Source: Tubulanus polymorphus
Lineage: Eukaryota; Nemertea; Palaeonemertea; Tubulaniformes; Tubulanidae
Assembly (NCBI RefSeq): GCF_964204645.1
Contig: NC_134031.1
Coordinates: 13,959,307-14,023,306 of the forward strand
Length of the DNA: 64,000 bases
Direction: 5' to 3'
The notes beneath the pieces are model-generated. The model did no database searches. It saw only the letters and a program-made list of their open reading frames with translations, and was not told the DNA's origin. Below, piece after piece: positions 48,290 to 60,337 of the stretch; the stretch's first letter is position 1, and the number at the start of each line of letters is the position of its first letter. A program made the position numbers and the translations under genes.

Positions 48290-49904
48290 CCCTCTGGGAG
48301 TTCAATATCAAATAAAGATAGTTGAGCCTAGGTCTATCCTCGCTTACCAGGTTCTGTTTGGCTCACGCCAACACGAGCTCTGTCTGTAGGCCTAAGATTT
48401 TTTTGGGTGCACGGGTGGCCGCTTAGCGGCCACCAGCGATTAGCCAATCGCACGCGTGAAAAACAACGTATCTGATTGGCTTAAATACTTATAAATCTCT
48501 GGCGATGTAATAGGCCGATGAATGGTTTGCGGCCAGGGTTTGTGTGGGCGTGAGCTTCGGCTTCAGTTCCAGAGAAGATCTAGACCATTAACAAACTGAC
48601 CTTGACCTGGGCTCCGGCGTAATGTCGAAGTACATAATACGTAGAATATGCGTTGCGTAATTACGAATCAATGACGGAAGTTGAATTCCGTCGTCTGTCG
48701 TCGATTTATTCGCTTCATTGGACTGTGAGTATATATTTACCATCCATGAATACTTTCGATCCATCAATCATCGCCCAATCGGGATCTCCGAATCAGTTGA
48801 AATACTTTCCGTCTTAAGTTTTAGCAACCAACGCTGAATTTCACGGCAAGTCATCTTATCCGGAGGCAAAGAAATCGAAGCTAGCAACCGCATTACTGAG
48901 TAACATAGCAACTTTTTTCGGTGATATCATAGCAACCGGTGGCATGATAAGGGTTCGAGTCCCGATTTATTGCGCTGTCATATCGGGCCACAGCGTATTC
49001 AAACCGTGTGCCTAATAAATATCGAGTATCGACCTACGTTTATCCATATACGCGAGAAAGATTCACCCTGACTGCAAACTAGTAAAGGGCCTAGAGTTGA
49101 GTAGGCTTCGCCGAGACCGGGAAGCGCGTAGCGCAGGACCCCAAAAATAGTACCTAGATCAATGGAACCAGCCACAGGTAGGGCAGTGAAACGGTAGGCT
49201 AATTCAACAAATAGGAGAGTCGACGGAAAACTGATGTATGTGCGAAATCCGTGGATCCTGAGAGGCAAATCGATGAAAAAATAGAGGATTCCTTGGAACT
49301 ATTTTGCTTAAAGTTAGAATACGGCGCCATACCAAACGTGGCAGTTCGGGGATTCCCTGCAATATCCGTACGACACCGGGGCGGTACCAATTCAAATTCA
49401 AATCATCCCGTTCCGCCTTTTTCCTTTCTAGACGACTATCATTTCAAAAGTTTGGATGGGCATGTGGAGAACGAAACTCACTTCTACGTAAAGTGAAGAT
49501 GTTGGCGGCGGACAGCGAACGCATCCCGCAAATTGTGCGAACCACGTGTCGTAGCCTACCGACATCGTAGCGGTTACGCTTTTGGGTTGGTTCACTGAGC
49601 GTTTCACAAGTGTTTTTATCGCGACTAAAGTGTAGGATATTATCGATATTATGAATATTCGTAGGTAGTAGCAAATTTTCCGGGCATAATGAAGTTCACA
49701 ATTTATTTGCATAATTTTAGATCCATCGTAGTGGCTCGAAATTAATACCGGAATATATGAAATCAATTCAATTTTCATTTGAATGCCCTATCGAAAATTA
49801 AAATCATTCAAAAAGGTATAGCGCGTACATTTTTATATGTCTCACACAGTTGATGTAAATAACGGTTGTTCGACATATATATTGAATTGCGTTCATTCAA
49901 CGGT

Positions 49905-50093
49905 ATCGCTTCTCGGCCTATTGGCTAAGATCAAAGTGTAGTATCTGTTCTTATCAGCTTAATATCTGATACGCTCCCCATAGGGGAGCTTCGATATTAA
50001 ACTGATTTTTGGCACTAGGTGAAGAGTCAGGGGCTTGCTCCGCCTTCGCCACGAGTTGGCCTGGTATTGCAGTACCTCCAGGATCGGCTCACT
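49905..50093 (+). ncRNA. RNU2: U2 spliceosomal snRNA, copy 17
   Basis: Unchanged transcript region. Its upstream spacer carries the G-to-A variant TTGCTTAAAG near 49310. Confidence 0.96.
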
Positions 50094-51708
50094 CCCTCTG
50101 GGAGTTCAATATCAAATAAAGATAGTTGAGCCTAGGTCTATCCTCGCTTACCAGGTTCTGTTTGGCTCACGCCAACACGAGCTCTGTCTGTAGGCCTAAG
50201 ATTTTTTTGGGTGCACGGGTGGCCGCTTAGCGGCCACCAGCGATTAGCCAATCGCACGCGTGAAAAACAACGTATCTGATTGGCTTAAATACTTATAAAT
50301 CTCTGGCGATGTAATAGGCCGATGAATGGTTTGCGGCCAGGGTTTGTGTGGGCGTGAGCTTCGGCTTCAGTTCCAGAGAAGATCTAGACCATTAACAAAC
50401 TGACCTTGACCTGGGCTCCGGCGTAATGTCGAAGTACATAATACGTAGAATATGCGTTGCGTAATTACGAATCAATGACGGAAGTTGAATTCCGTCGTCT
50501 GTCGTCGATTTATTCGCTTCATTGGACTGTGAGTATATATTTACCATCCATGAATACTTTCGATCCATCAATCATCGCCCAATCGGGATCTCCGAATCAG
50601 TTGAAATACTTTCCGTCTTAAGTTTTAGCAACCAACGCTGAATTTCACGGCAAGTCATCTTATCCGGAGGCAAAGAAATCGAAGCTAGCAACCGCATTAC
50701 TGAGTAACATAGCAACTTTTTTCGGTGATATCATAGCAACCGGTGGCATGATAAGGGTTCGAGTCCCGATTTATTGCGCTGTCATATCGGGCCACAGCGT
50801 ATTCAAACCGTGTGCCTAATAAATATCGAGTATCGACCTACGTTTATCCATATACGCGAGAAAGATTCACCCTGACTGCAAACTAGTAAAGGGCCTAGAG
50901 TTGAGTAGGCTTCGCCGAGACCGGGAAGCGCGTAGCGCAGGACCCCAAAAATAGTACCTAGATCAATGGAACCAGCCACAGGTAGGGCAGTGAAACGGTA
51001 GGCTAATTCAACAAATAGGAGAGTCGACGGAAAACTGATGTATGTGCGAAATCCGTGGATCCTGAGAGGCAAATCGATGAAAAAATAGAGGATTCCTTGG
51101 AACTATTTTGCTTGAAGTTAGAATACGGCGCCATACCAAACGTGGCAGTTCGGGGATTCCCTGCAATATCCGTACGACACCGGGGCGGTACCAATTCAAA
51201 TTCAAATCATCCCGTTCCGCCTTTTTCCTTTCTAGACGACTATCATTTCAAAAGTTTGGATGGGCATGTGGAGAACGAAACTCACTTCTACGTAAAGTGA
51301 AGATGTTGGCGGCGGACAGCGAACGCATCCCGCAAATTGTGCGAACCACGTGTCGTAGCCTACCGACATCGTAGCGGTTACGCTTTTGGGTTGGTTCACT
51401 GAGCGTTTCACAAGTGTTTTTATCGCGACTAAAGTGTAGGATATTATCGATATTATGAATATTCGTAGGTAGTAGCAAATTTTCCGGGCATAATGAAGTT
51501 CACAATTTATTTGCATAATTTTAGATCCATCGTAGTGGCTCGAAATTAATACCGGAATATATGAAATCAATTCAATTTTCATTTGAATGCCCTATCGAAA
51601 ATTAAAATCATTCAAAAAGGTATAGCGCGTACATTTTTATATGTCTCACACAGTTGATGTAAATAACGGTTGTTCGACATATATATTGAATTGCGTTCAT
51701 TCAACGGT

Positions 51709-51897
51709 ATCGCTTCTCGGCCTATTGGCTAAGATCAAAGTGTAGTATCTGTTCTTATCAGCTTAATATCTGATACGCTCCCCATAGGGGAGCTTCGATA
51801 TTAAACTGATTTTTGGCACTAGGTGAAGAGTCAGGGGCTTGCTCCGCCTTCGCCACGAGTTGGCCTGGTATTGCAGTACCTCCAGGATCGGCTCACT
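51709..51897 (+). ncRNA. RNU2: U2 spliceosomal snRNA, copy 18
   Basis: Unchanged transcript region, AAATAAAGA 3' box, no private variant noticed. Confidence 0.96.
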
Positions 51898-53512
51898 CCC
51901 TCTGGGAGTTCAATATCAAATAAAGATAGTTGAGCCTAGGTCTATCCTCGCTTACCAGGTTCTGTTTGGCTCACGCCAACACGAGCTCTGTCTGTAGGCC
52001 TAAGATTTTTTTGGGTGCACGGGTGGCCGCTTAGCGGCCACCAGCGATTAGCCAATCGCACGCGTGAAAAACAACGTATCTGATTGGCTTAAATACTTAT
52101 AAATCTCTGGCGATGTAATAGGCCGATGAATGGTTTGCGGCCAGGGTTTGTGTGGGCGTGAGCTTCGGCTTCAGTTCCAGAGAAGATCTAGACCATTAAC
52201 AAACTGACCTTGACCTGGGCTCCGGCGTAATGTCGAAGTACATAATACGTAGAATATGCGTTGCGTAATTACGAATCAATGACGGAAGTTGAATTCCGTC
52301 GTCTGTCGTCGATTTATTCGCTTCATTGGACTGTGAGTATATATTTACCATCCATGAATACTTTCGATCCATCAATCATCGCCCAATCGGGATCTCCGAA
52401 TCAGTTGAAATACTTTCCGTCTTAAGTTTTAGCAACCAACGCTGAATTTCACGGCAAGTCATCTTATCCGGAGGCAAAGAAATCGAAGCTAGCAACCGCA
52501 TTACTGAGTAACATAGCAACTTTTTTCGGTGATATCATAGCAACCGGTGGCATGATAAGGGTTCGAGTCCCGATTTATTGCGCTGTCATATCGGGCCACA
52601 GCGTATTCAAACCGTGTGCCTAATAAATATCGAGTATCGACCTACGTTTATCCATATACGCGAGAAAGATTCACCCTGACTGCAAACTAGTAAAGGGCCT
52701 AGAGTTGAGTAGGCTTCGCCGAGACCGGGAAGCGCGTAGCGCAGGACCCCAAAAATAGTACCTAGATCAATGGAACCAGCCACAGGTAGGGCAGTGAAAC
52801 GGTAGGCTAATTCAACAAATAGGAGAGTCGACGGAAAACTGATGTATGTGCGAAATCCGTGGATCCTGAGAGGCAAATCGATGAAAAAATAGAGGATTCC
52901 TTGGAACTATTTTGCTTGAAGTTAGAATACGGCGCCATACCAAACGTGGCAGTTCGGGGATTCCCTGCAATATCCGTACGACACCGGGGCGGTACCAATT
53001 CAAATTCAAATCATCCCGTTCCGCCTTTTTCCTTTCTAGACGACTATCATTTCAAAAGTTTGGATGGGCATGTGGAGAACGAAACTCACTTCTACGTAAA
53101 GTGAAGATGTTGGCGGCGGACAGCGAACGCATCCCGCAAATTGTGCGAACCACGTGTCGTAGCCTACCGACATCGTAGCGGTTACGCTTTTGGGTTGGTT
53201 CACTGAGCGTTTCACAAGTGTTTTTATCGCGACTAAAGTGTAGGATATTATCGATATTATGAATATTCGTAGGTAGTAGCAAATTTTCCGGGCATAATGA
53301 AGTTCACAATTTATTTGCATAATTTTAGATCCATCGTAGTGGCTCGAAATTAATACCGGAATATATGAAATCAATTCAATTTTCATTTGAATGCCCTATC
53401 GAAAATTAAAATCATTCAAAAAGGTATAGCGCGTACATTTTTATATGTCTCACACAGTTGATGTAAATAACGGTTGTTCGACATATATATTGAATTGCGT
53501 TCATTCAACGGT

Positions 53513-53701
53513 ATCGCTTCTCGGCCTATTGGCTAAGATCAAAGTGTAGTATCTGTTCTTATCAGCTTAATATCTGATACGCTCCCCATAGGGGAGCTTC
53601 GATATTAAACTGATTTTTGGCACTAGGTGAAGAGTCAGGGGCTTGCTCCGCCTTCGCCACGAGTTGGCCTGGTATTGCAGTACCTCCAGGATCGGCTCAC
53701 T
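53513..53701 (+). ncRNA. RNU2: U2 spliceosomal snRNA, copy 19
   Basis: Unchanged transcript region with the AAATGAAGA 3' box. It is the last complete U2 gene in the window. Confidence 0.96.
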
Positions 53702-55316
53702 CCCTCTGGGAGTTCAATATCAAATGAAGATAGTTGAGCCTAGGTCTATCCTCGCTTACCAGGTTCTGTTTGGCTCACGCCAACACGAGCTCTGTCTGTA
53801 GGCCTAAGATTTTTTTGGGTGCACGGGTGGCCGCTTAGCGGCCACCAGCGATTAGCCAATCGCACGCGTGAAAAACAACGTATCTGATTGGCTTAAATAC
53901 TTATAAATCTCTGGCGATGTAATAGGCCGATGAATGGTTTGCGGCCAGGGTTTGTGTGGGCGTGAGCTTCGGCTTCAGTTCCAGAGAAGATCTAGACCAT
54001 TAACAAACTGACCTTGACCTGGGCTCCGGCGTAATGTCGAAGTACATAATACGTAGAATATGCGTTGCGTAATTACGAATCAATGACGGAAGTTGAATTC
54101 CGTCGTCTGTCGTCGATTTATTCGCTTCATTGGACTGTGAGTATATATTTACCATCCATGAATACTTTCGATCCATCAATCATCGCCCAATCGGGATCTC
54201 CGAATCAGTTGAAATACTTTCCGTCTTAAGTTTTAGCAACCAACGCTGAATTTCACGGCAAGTCATCTTATCCGGAGGCAAAGAAATCGAAGCTAGCAAC
54301 CGCATTACTGAGTAACATAGCAACTTTTTTCGGTGATATCATAGCAACCGGTGGCATGATAAGGGTTCGAGTCCCGATTTATTGCGCTGTCATATCGGGC
54401 CACAGCGTATTCAAACCGTGTGCCTAATAAATATCGAGTATCGACCTACGTTTATCCATATACGCGAGAAAGATTCACCCTGACTGCAAACTAGTAAAGG
54501 GCCTAGAGTTGAGTAGGCTTCGCCGAGACCGGGAAGCGCGTAGCGCAGGACCCCAAAAATAGTACCTAGATCAATGGAACCAGCCACAGGTAGGGCAGTG
54601 AAACGGTAGGCTAATTCAACAAATAGGAGAGTCGACGGAAAACTGATGTATGTGCGAAATCCGTGGATCCTGAGAGGCAAATCGATGAAAAAATAGAGGA
54701 TTCCTTGGAACTATTTTGCTTAAAGTTAGAATACGGCGCCATACCAAACGTGGCAGTTCGGGGATTCCCTGCAATATCCGTACGACACCGGGGCGGTACC
54801 AATTCAAATTCAAATCATCCCGTTCCGCCTTTTTCCTTTCTAGACGACTATCATTTCAAAAGTTTGGATGGGCATGTGGAGAACGAAACTCACTTCTACG
54901 TAAAGTGAAGATGTTGGCGGCGGACAGCGAACGCATCCCGCAAATTGTGCGAACCACGTGTCGTAGCCTACCGACATCGTAGCGGTTACGCTTTTGGGTT
55001 GGTTCACTGAGCGTTTCACAAGTGTTTTTATCGCGACTAAAGTGTAGGATATTATCGATATTATGAATATTCGTAGGTAGTAGCAAATTTTCCGGGCATA
55101 ATGAAGTTCACAATTTATTTGCATAATTTTAGATCCATCGTAGTGGCTCGAAATTAATACCGGAATATATGAAATCAATTCAATTTTCATTTGAATGCCC
55201 TATCGAAAATTAAAATCATTCAAAAAGGTATAGCGCGTACATTTTTATATGTCTCACACAGTTGATGTAAATAACGGTTGTTCGACATATATATTGAATT
55301 GCGTTCATTCAACGGT

Positions 55317-55353
55317 ATCGCTTCTCGGCCTATTGGCTAAGATCAAAGTGTAG
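55317..55353 (+). pseudogene. U2 snRNA 5' end, interrupted by LINE
   Basis: A normal promoter and U2 nt 1-37 are followed at once by the 5' end of the full-length LINE. The break falls inside the branch-site recognition sequence (GUAG/UA). The intact U2 promoter could drive transcription into the element, as in other LINEs hosted in RNA genes; that is inference. Confidence 0.95.
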
Positions 55354-55439
55354 ACGTCGTTGAATGCAGACGTGTTTGCGGCGCTCTCCAGCAATTTCAT
55401 TCATTCGATCGATATTACGAAGAATTCTTAAACCAGAAA

Positions 55440-56480
55440 ATGGATATGGAACTACAATCAGCTAAGAATTTCCGATATAACATGGATGTAGCTCAGGATC
55501 TACAGAACTTTCTGCTAGTACCGAAGATTAGAGTGCAACTTCGAAAATTGGATATGCCGGAAATTTGTGAGATTTTTGGGAACGACCCGACTTGCCGCTC
55601 CTGTATCGAAAAAGTTATCGACTTCAACTTTAACAACGTTGGCGTGTTTTGCACATCGAAAGAAACATACAAAATTTTACGAAAACACGTGATTTCATAT
55701 CGTGGCGCGTCGCTTAAATTCAGGAGTGCGACCGATACCCCCACAATCGTCAGGGTGGAGGGAATTCCGGCTAACTGCCCGCATGCAGTTGTAAACAAAG
55801 TTTTTGAACCATACGGCGAAATCGTAACCGGCTCATACCATCCGACAATCGGCAAAACTGATTTTCGAAATGGAGAAAAGAGAGTTTTGGAGATCGTTCT
55901 GAAATCCCCGATACAAAGGAACTTGACCCTCAGCAGTAAATCGTACGGTATGTTGCTTATACGGGCATACTACGCTGGACAGCCGGATCATTGTGCGATA
56001 TGCAATGATTTCGATCATACATGGGTTACATGTAGCATTTCGTGTACCCATCCAACGCACGAACCCCATAAATGCCGTCAGCTTGGGTATAGACATCGCG
56101 TCCAGCAAGCGGTGTTCAGCCAAGAGAACCCGACGCCGGCGGAGGCTCCAACAGAACAACACCAGGGACATAACCAGGAAACGGCAGCTGAACCAATTAA
56201 CTTGGTAACAGAATCGTCAACTTCAGGAGCTCGAACTGCGGTGAACGAAACAACCGACAAAAGAAAGACGTCACCCTCGGCAGCATCGAAGACCAGCACA
56301 GTTCCAGCGGGAAAGAAGAGGCCGTCTTCGCCAACAGAGCTGCCGGCGACGCCAACAAAGACGACGAAAACAGTACCCGACCAAGATGCGACCCTCGACA
56401 AACCACCTTCTGGTGAAAAAACTACGAAGAAAAAAGATGCAAACAAAGTGAAATCAAGACCGAAATCATTGAAATACTGA
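55440..56480 (+). CDS. LINE lineage B ORF1: RRM-like and zinc-knuckle nucleic-acid-binding protein
   Basis: 346 residues, ATG at 55440, TGA at 56478-56480. Residues 103-136 (IVRVEGIPANCPH, VVNKVFEPYGEIV) have the strand-helix-strand look of an RRM. C185-x2-C188-x4-H193-x4-C198 is a canonical CCHC knuckle. It is followed by C202, H204, H207, H210 and C212, which may form a second metal site. From about residue 225 the chain is rich in P, T, S, K and E, with a basic tail likely to aid nuclear entry or RNA binding. In related LINEs ORF1 coats the element RNA. The diverged copy at 63690-64000 keeps the Cys/His region almost intact. Confidence 0.9.
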   Translation: MDMELQSAKNFRYNMDVAQDLQNFLLVPKIRVQLRKLDMPEICEIFGNDPTCRSCIEKVIDFNFNNVGVFCTSKETYKILRKHVISYRGASLKFRSATDTPTIVRVEGIPANCPHAVVNKVFEPYGEIVTGSYHPTIGKTDFRNGEKRVLEIVLKSPIQRNLTLSSKSYGMLLIRAYYAGQPDHCAICNDFDHTWVTCSISCTHPTHEPHKCRQLGYRHRVQQAVFSQENPTPAEAPTEQHQGHNQETAAEPINLVTESSTSGARTAVNETTDKRKTSPSAASKTSTVPAGKKRPSSPTELPATPTKTTKTVPDQDATLDKPPSGEKTTKKKDANKVKSRPKSLKY

Positions 56481-56524
56481 GGTAATGTATACATTCTTTC
56501 AAACTTTTAAGTAGGTTTAATAAT

Positions 56525-59500
56525 ATGGCGAATAATGAGAAAATTAAATTTCTATCTTTAAACTGCAATGGTTTAGTATTTTCTAACTCTAGAACCAATG
56601 CACTTTTTGAGAAAATTAAAAACTGCGAAATTTTCCTACTTCAAGAGACTCATATATCTACTGATTTTGAACAGCATAAAATCTTTAAACCTCTTCAGAA
56701 ATATTTTGAAATCTTTTATAATATTTATGCTAATGAAAGGAAGAATGGAGTGGTCATTGGGATAAAAAGATCTTTAGATTATTCCGTCATTAAAAAGAAC
56801 AATGACAATATGGGCAGGTTAATCGCTCTCAAATTAACACTTTTTGGCAAAATTATTAGCTTGGTCAGTATTTATGCTCCAAACAAAGATCGCAACAGAA
56901 AAACTTTCTTACAAGATATAGGGAACTATTTGGATGTACAACCTAATGAAGACTTGATAATTGCGGGGGATTTTAATTGTATAGAAAGTCCATTAGATCG
57001 AGTTTCACCACTAGTTAATGTAAACATACAAAATGGCTCAGAACAATTAGCAAATTTATGTCAGCAATTTAGACTGGCAGATGCCTATAGACTTAAACAC
57101 CCTAATAGACCAGCCTTCTCCAGAATAACAAAACGAAACAATAATGTTATCAAAACCCGGATCGACCGCTTTTATGTATCGGACACTTTACAGCCAGACA
57201 TAGAGCACGTGAAACATGTCAACTCTATTCACTCCGATCACAGGATCGTCGAGTTAACAATCAACACTTCTCAAGACAAACGTGGCAAGGGATATTGGCA
57301 TCTCAATAAAGAACTACTTAAGAACCCTAATTACATCACTATGATGACAGACTTTTGGACACAATGGCAAAATCACAAACAGTTTTACGATTCGATCATA
57401 GACTGGTGGGAGGAGAGCAAAGTTCAAATAAAACAAAGATCTATGAAATTCTCTTCCGAACTCAGGAAAATTAAAAACAACCTTAAGAAATCTTTAGAGT
57501 CTCAACTATTTGTCCTTGAGAAACTTTCAGACTTAGGGATAACCGCTAATCAAAACCAAATTGACTATTTGACCAAACGTATCCGCGACTTTGAAATTGA
57601 AAACGCAAAAAGCGCTATGGTAAGATCTAAAATCGAATGGAGAGAATTTGGAGAAACAACGAGTACATTTTTCGCAAACTTTGAAAAACAACGCGCTAAA
57701 GCGAATCATATTAAGACTCTTAAAAACGACTTTGGTGAAATAAAAACCAATCAAAAAGATATTGAAAAAATTCAACTGAAATATTACAAAGATTTATATA
57801 GACGAGAGGAAACGGATCAAGATGCTCAAAATTTCTTTCTAGCTAATTTACCCCAAATTTCGGATCAGAACAAACTTCGGCACGATTCCCAAATAAACAT
57901 GGACGAATTGAATAGTTCGGTAAAGTCTTTTCAAAATAATAAATCTCCTGGAATGGATGGCATACCTATTGAGTTTTATAAAGAATTTTGGCACATTCTT
58001 CAAGATGACTTTCTACAATTAGTACATGCATGTATACAAGAAAATAGACTTTCAAAATCAATGCAGACAGGTATTATATCTTTAATCCATAAGAAAAATG
58101 ACAAAACAGATCTGAAAAATTGGAGACCGATCTCCTTATTATGTACGGATTACAAAATTTTAACAAAAGTTCTCGCAAACAGACTAATTAACTGTCTACC
58201 AGACATAATTCACCCCGACCAAACCTGTAGCGTAAAGGGCCGTCGAATTCAAGATAACTGTCATATAATTAGAGATTTAATTGACTACGTAAATCACGAC
58301 AATTTAGATGCATTTTTGGTGACAATTGATCAAATGAAAGCTTTCGATCGCGTCGACTGGCAGTATATGTTTAAAACTTTGGAATCTTTCGGCTTCGGAG
58401 AAAATCTAATTCAGTATATAAAAACTTGCTATTCGAATCCAAAATCCAAAATCAAAAGCAACGGTTTCTTAACTAAGCCATTTTCTTTAGAAAGAGGCGT
58501 TAGACAAGGGTGTCCCATGAGCGCGATACTCTATATAATAGCGGCTGAACCACTAGCAATCAAAATACGCGAAAATAACAACATTAAAGGAGTGAAATTA
58601 CCAGACGACACAGACATTAAAATCAAACAATACGCTGATGACACTACACTATGTCTAACCGACTTAGAATCATTGAATCAGGTCTTTACAACTGTGACTC
58701 TTTTTGAACGAGCATCGGGCGCAAAAATTAATATAGATAAAACTGAATGTATGTGGATTGGAGCTTGGAAAAACAGGAACGATAAGCCTTTAGACTTGAA
58801 TTGGAAACGATCTATGAAAATTTGTGGCATTCATTTCGGCAATGAAAATACGGATGATTTAAATTGGCATCACAAAATTAATAAGGTTCAAAATGTAATC
58901 AATCTTTGGCGACAAACGAAATTATCTCTGCACGGTAAAAAAGTTGTTATCAACTCATTCATATTGCCGATCTTGTGGTATACTTCTGAAGTATTTCCGA
59001 TTCCGGATAGATATATTCGAATTTTTGAGCAAAAAATTATCAATTTCTTGTGGGACTATAAAAAGCATCTCGTCGGCAAAGACATAGTACACAGGAAAAT
59101 GGAGCACGGAGGTTTAGACATACATAACATAAAATATAGACAACAAACACAGGCAATTAAGACGATAATTAGTCACGCGACAAAACCGACGCACTGGAAC
59201 CCGCTAATCAATTACAACTTGCAAAGATTTCTCGGCCCAGGCTGGAATATTCGAAACATACTTCACAATGAACTACCTAAAAAGTTAATTACTCACGACT
59301 TCTATAGACATCTACTAAAATCATGGACAGCATTTCAAAAAGACTTATTTCCTACCGAAACAATCGCGGAAATTCTACAAAAACCCATCTTCAACAATCC
59401 TGAGATTAAACTTTCCAAGACAATTAATTTCAAAGAGTATATAGACAACGGGATAACCAATCTACAACACATTTTCGATAACAGCGGTAATCTGAAACCC

Positions 59501-60337
59501 CTGCGAGAAACTCCTCTAAATGACGGATTAAAACATACAGCTATATGCAACGCGATACCGCAGCACTGGAAATTTATTCTATCAGATCAAAATCTCGATT
59601 TCGATGAACTGCCCAAAATATATGTCCAATTTGAAAATATCGACTGTGATATTGAAAAAATTGCTTCTTGTCAAATTTATAGAATTCTATTGACTAAAAA
59701 TCTGAATAATAATGTACCTATCGGGCAAACGAAAATTACTGAATTGTTGAATACCGAATTAAACTGGCCGGATATTTGGAATGAAACTTATAACAAATTC
59801 ATTGATAGGCGTTTTAGTGATATTCATTGGAAATTATTACATAATACTCTCGCGACGGCCTCAAAATTAGTACTTTGGCGAATTAAAACTGATCCTAACT
59901 GTAAAATTTGCGGACGCGCGGCTACAAATGATCACGTGGTATACTCATGCACAGAAGCGCGACAACTATATTCACACATACAGACAATTTTTGAACGCAT
60001 TATAGGAACGCCTATACGAATCACTCAAGATATCATATACACCGGTGTAACAAAAACAATGCAAAAGAATTTCCACAAACGCACGCTCGCAAACTACCTT
60101 CTATTCCTCGCACAATTTATTTTGTACAAAAATCACTACAATTTAGAACAAGGCACTGGCCGCATCAACACAATTATTTACTTCAAAAACTCTCTTATAG
60201 ATCGCTTGAACCAAGAAATAATACTTCAACGACATCTCCACATTTGGAGTCATAATGACGTCCTTATACGCCTCGATGAAAATGGACAAAGTGTAGTAAA
60301 TAAAATTGCGATTGATACTATCGACACTGTTCTCTAA
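56525..60337 (+). CDS. LINE lineage B ORF2: endonuclease and reverse transcriptase
   Basis: 1270 residues, ATG at 56525, 44 nt after ORF1, TAA at 60335-60337. Residues 7-245 form an apurinic-type endonuclease: SLNCNGL (11-17), QETH (40-43), AGDFNC (147-152), RIDRFY (212-217) and SDHR (237-240) hold the metal-binding and catalytic residues. A charged, probably helical linker (295-410) follows. The RT includes KSPGMDGIP (473-481), NWRPISLL (532-539), motif A IDQMKAFDRV with D602, motif B GVRQGCPMSA (658-667) and YADD (703-706). The C-terminal motif is C1126-x2-C1129-x7-H1137-x4-C1142. It should nick U2 DNA and copy the element RNA onto the nicked end. All catalytic positions I can identify are intact. 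Confidence 0.95.
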   Translation: MANNEKIKFLSLNCNGLVFSNSRTNALFEKIKNCEIFLLQETHISTDFEQHKIFKPLQKYFEIFYNIYANERKNGVVIGIKRSLDYSVIKKNNDNMGRLIALKLTLFGKIISLVSIYAPNKDRNRKTFLQDIGNYLDVQPNEDLIIAGDFNCIESPLDRVSPLVNVNIQNGSEQLANLCQQFRLADAYRLKHPNRPAFSRITKRNNNVIKTRIDRFYVSDTLQPDIEHVKHVNSIHSDHRIVELTINTSQDKRGKGYWHLNKELLKNPNYITMMTDFWTQWQNHKQFYDSIIDWWEESKVQIKQRSMKFSSELRKIKNNLKKSLESQLFVLEKLSDLGITANQNQIDYLTKRIRDFEIENAKSAMVRSKIEWREFGETTSTFFANFEKQRAKANHIKTLKNDFGEIKTNQKDIEKIQLKYYKDLYRREETDQDAQNFFLANLPQISDQNKLRHDSQINMDELNSSVKSFQNNKSPGMDGIPIEFYKEFWHILQDDFLQLVHACIQENRLSKSMQTGIISLIHKKNDKTDLKNWRPISLLCTDYKILTKVLANRLINCLPDIIHPDQTCSVKGRRIQDNCHIIRDLIDYVNHDNLDAFLVTIDQMKAFDRVDWQYMFKTLESFGFGENLIQYIKTCYSNPKSKIKSNGFLTKPFSLERGVRQGCPMSAILYIIAAEPLAIKIRENNNIKGVKLPDDTDIKIKQYADDTTLCLTDLESLNQVFTTVTLFERASGAKINIDKTECMWIGAWKNRNDKPLDLNWKRSMKICGIHFGNENTDDLNWHHKINKVQNVINLWRQTKLSLHGKKVVINSFILPILWYTSEVFPIPDRYIRIFEQKIINFLWDYKKHLVGKDIVHRKMEHGGLDIHNIKYRQQTQAIKTIISHATKPTHWNPLINYNLQRFLGPGWNIRNILHNELPKKLITHDFYRHLLKSWTAFQKDLFPTETIAEILQKPIFNNPEIKLSKTINFKEYIDNGITNLQHIFDNSGNLKPLRETPLNDGLKHTAICNAIPQHWKFILSDQNLDFDELPKIYVQFENIDCDIEKIASCQIYRILLTKNLNNNVPIGQTKITELLNTELNWPDIWNETYNKFIDRRFSDIHWKLLHNTLATASKLVLWRIKTDPNCKICGRAATNDHVVYSCTEARQLYSHIQTIFERIIGTPIRITQDIIYTGVTKTMQKNFHKRTLANYLLFLAQFILYKNHYNLEQGTGRINTIIYFKNSLIDRLNQEIILQRHLHIWSHNDVLIRLDENGQSVVNKIAIDTIDTVL

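Larger units (their letters stand above)
40908..55353 (+). repeat. U2 snRNA tandem array, right block
   Basis: The block opens with U2 nt 24 onward and continues with 1804-bp units of the second type, giving seven complete U2 genes and a U2 5' end interrupted at 55353. Variants mark sub-blocks: AAATGAAGA in the 3' box of copies 42689, 44493, 46297 and 53513, and TTGCTTAAAGTTAG in the spacers at 49310 and 54722, which are exactly three units (5412 bp) apart. Confidence 0.95.

Noticed and set aside
14957-55353. CRISPR array or bacterial repeat system
   Set aside because: Repeats are 1.8 kb units holding U2 genes, with no short direct repeat and spacer organisation.
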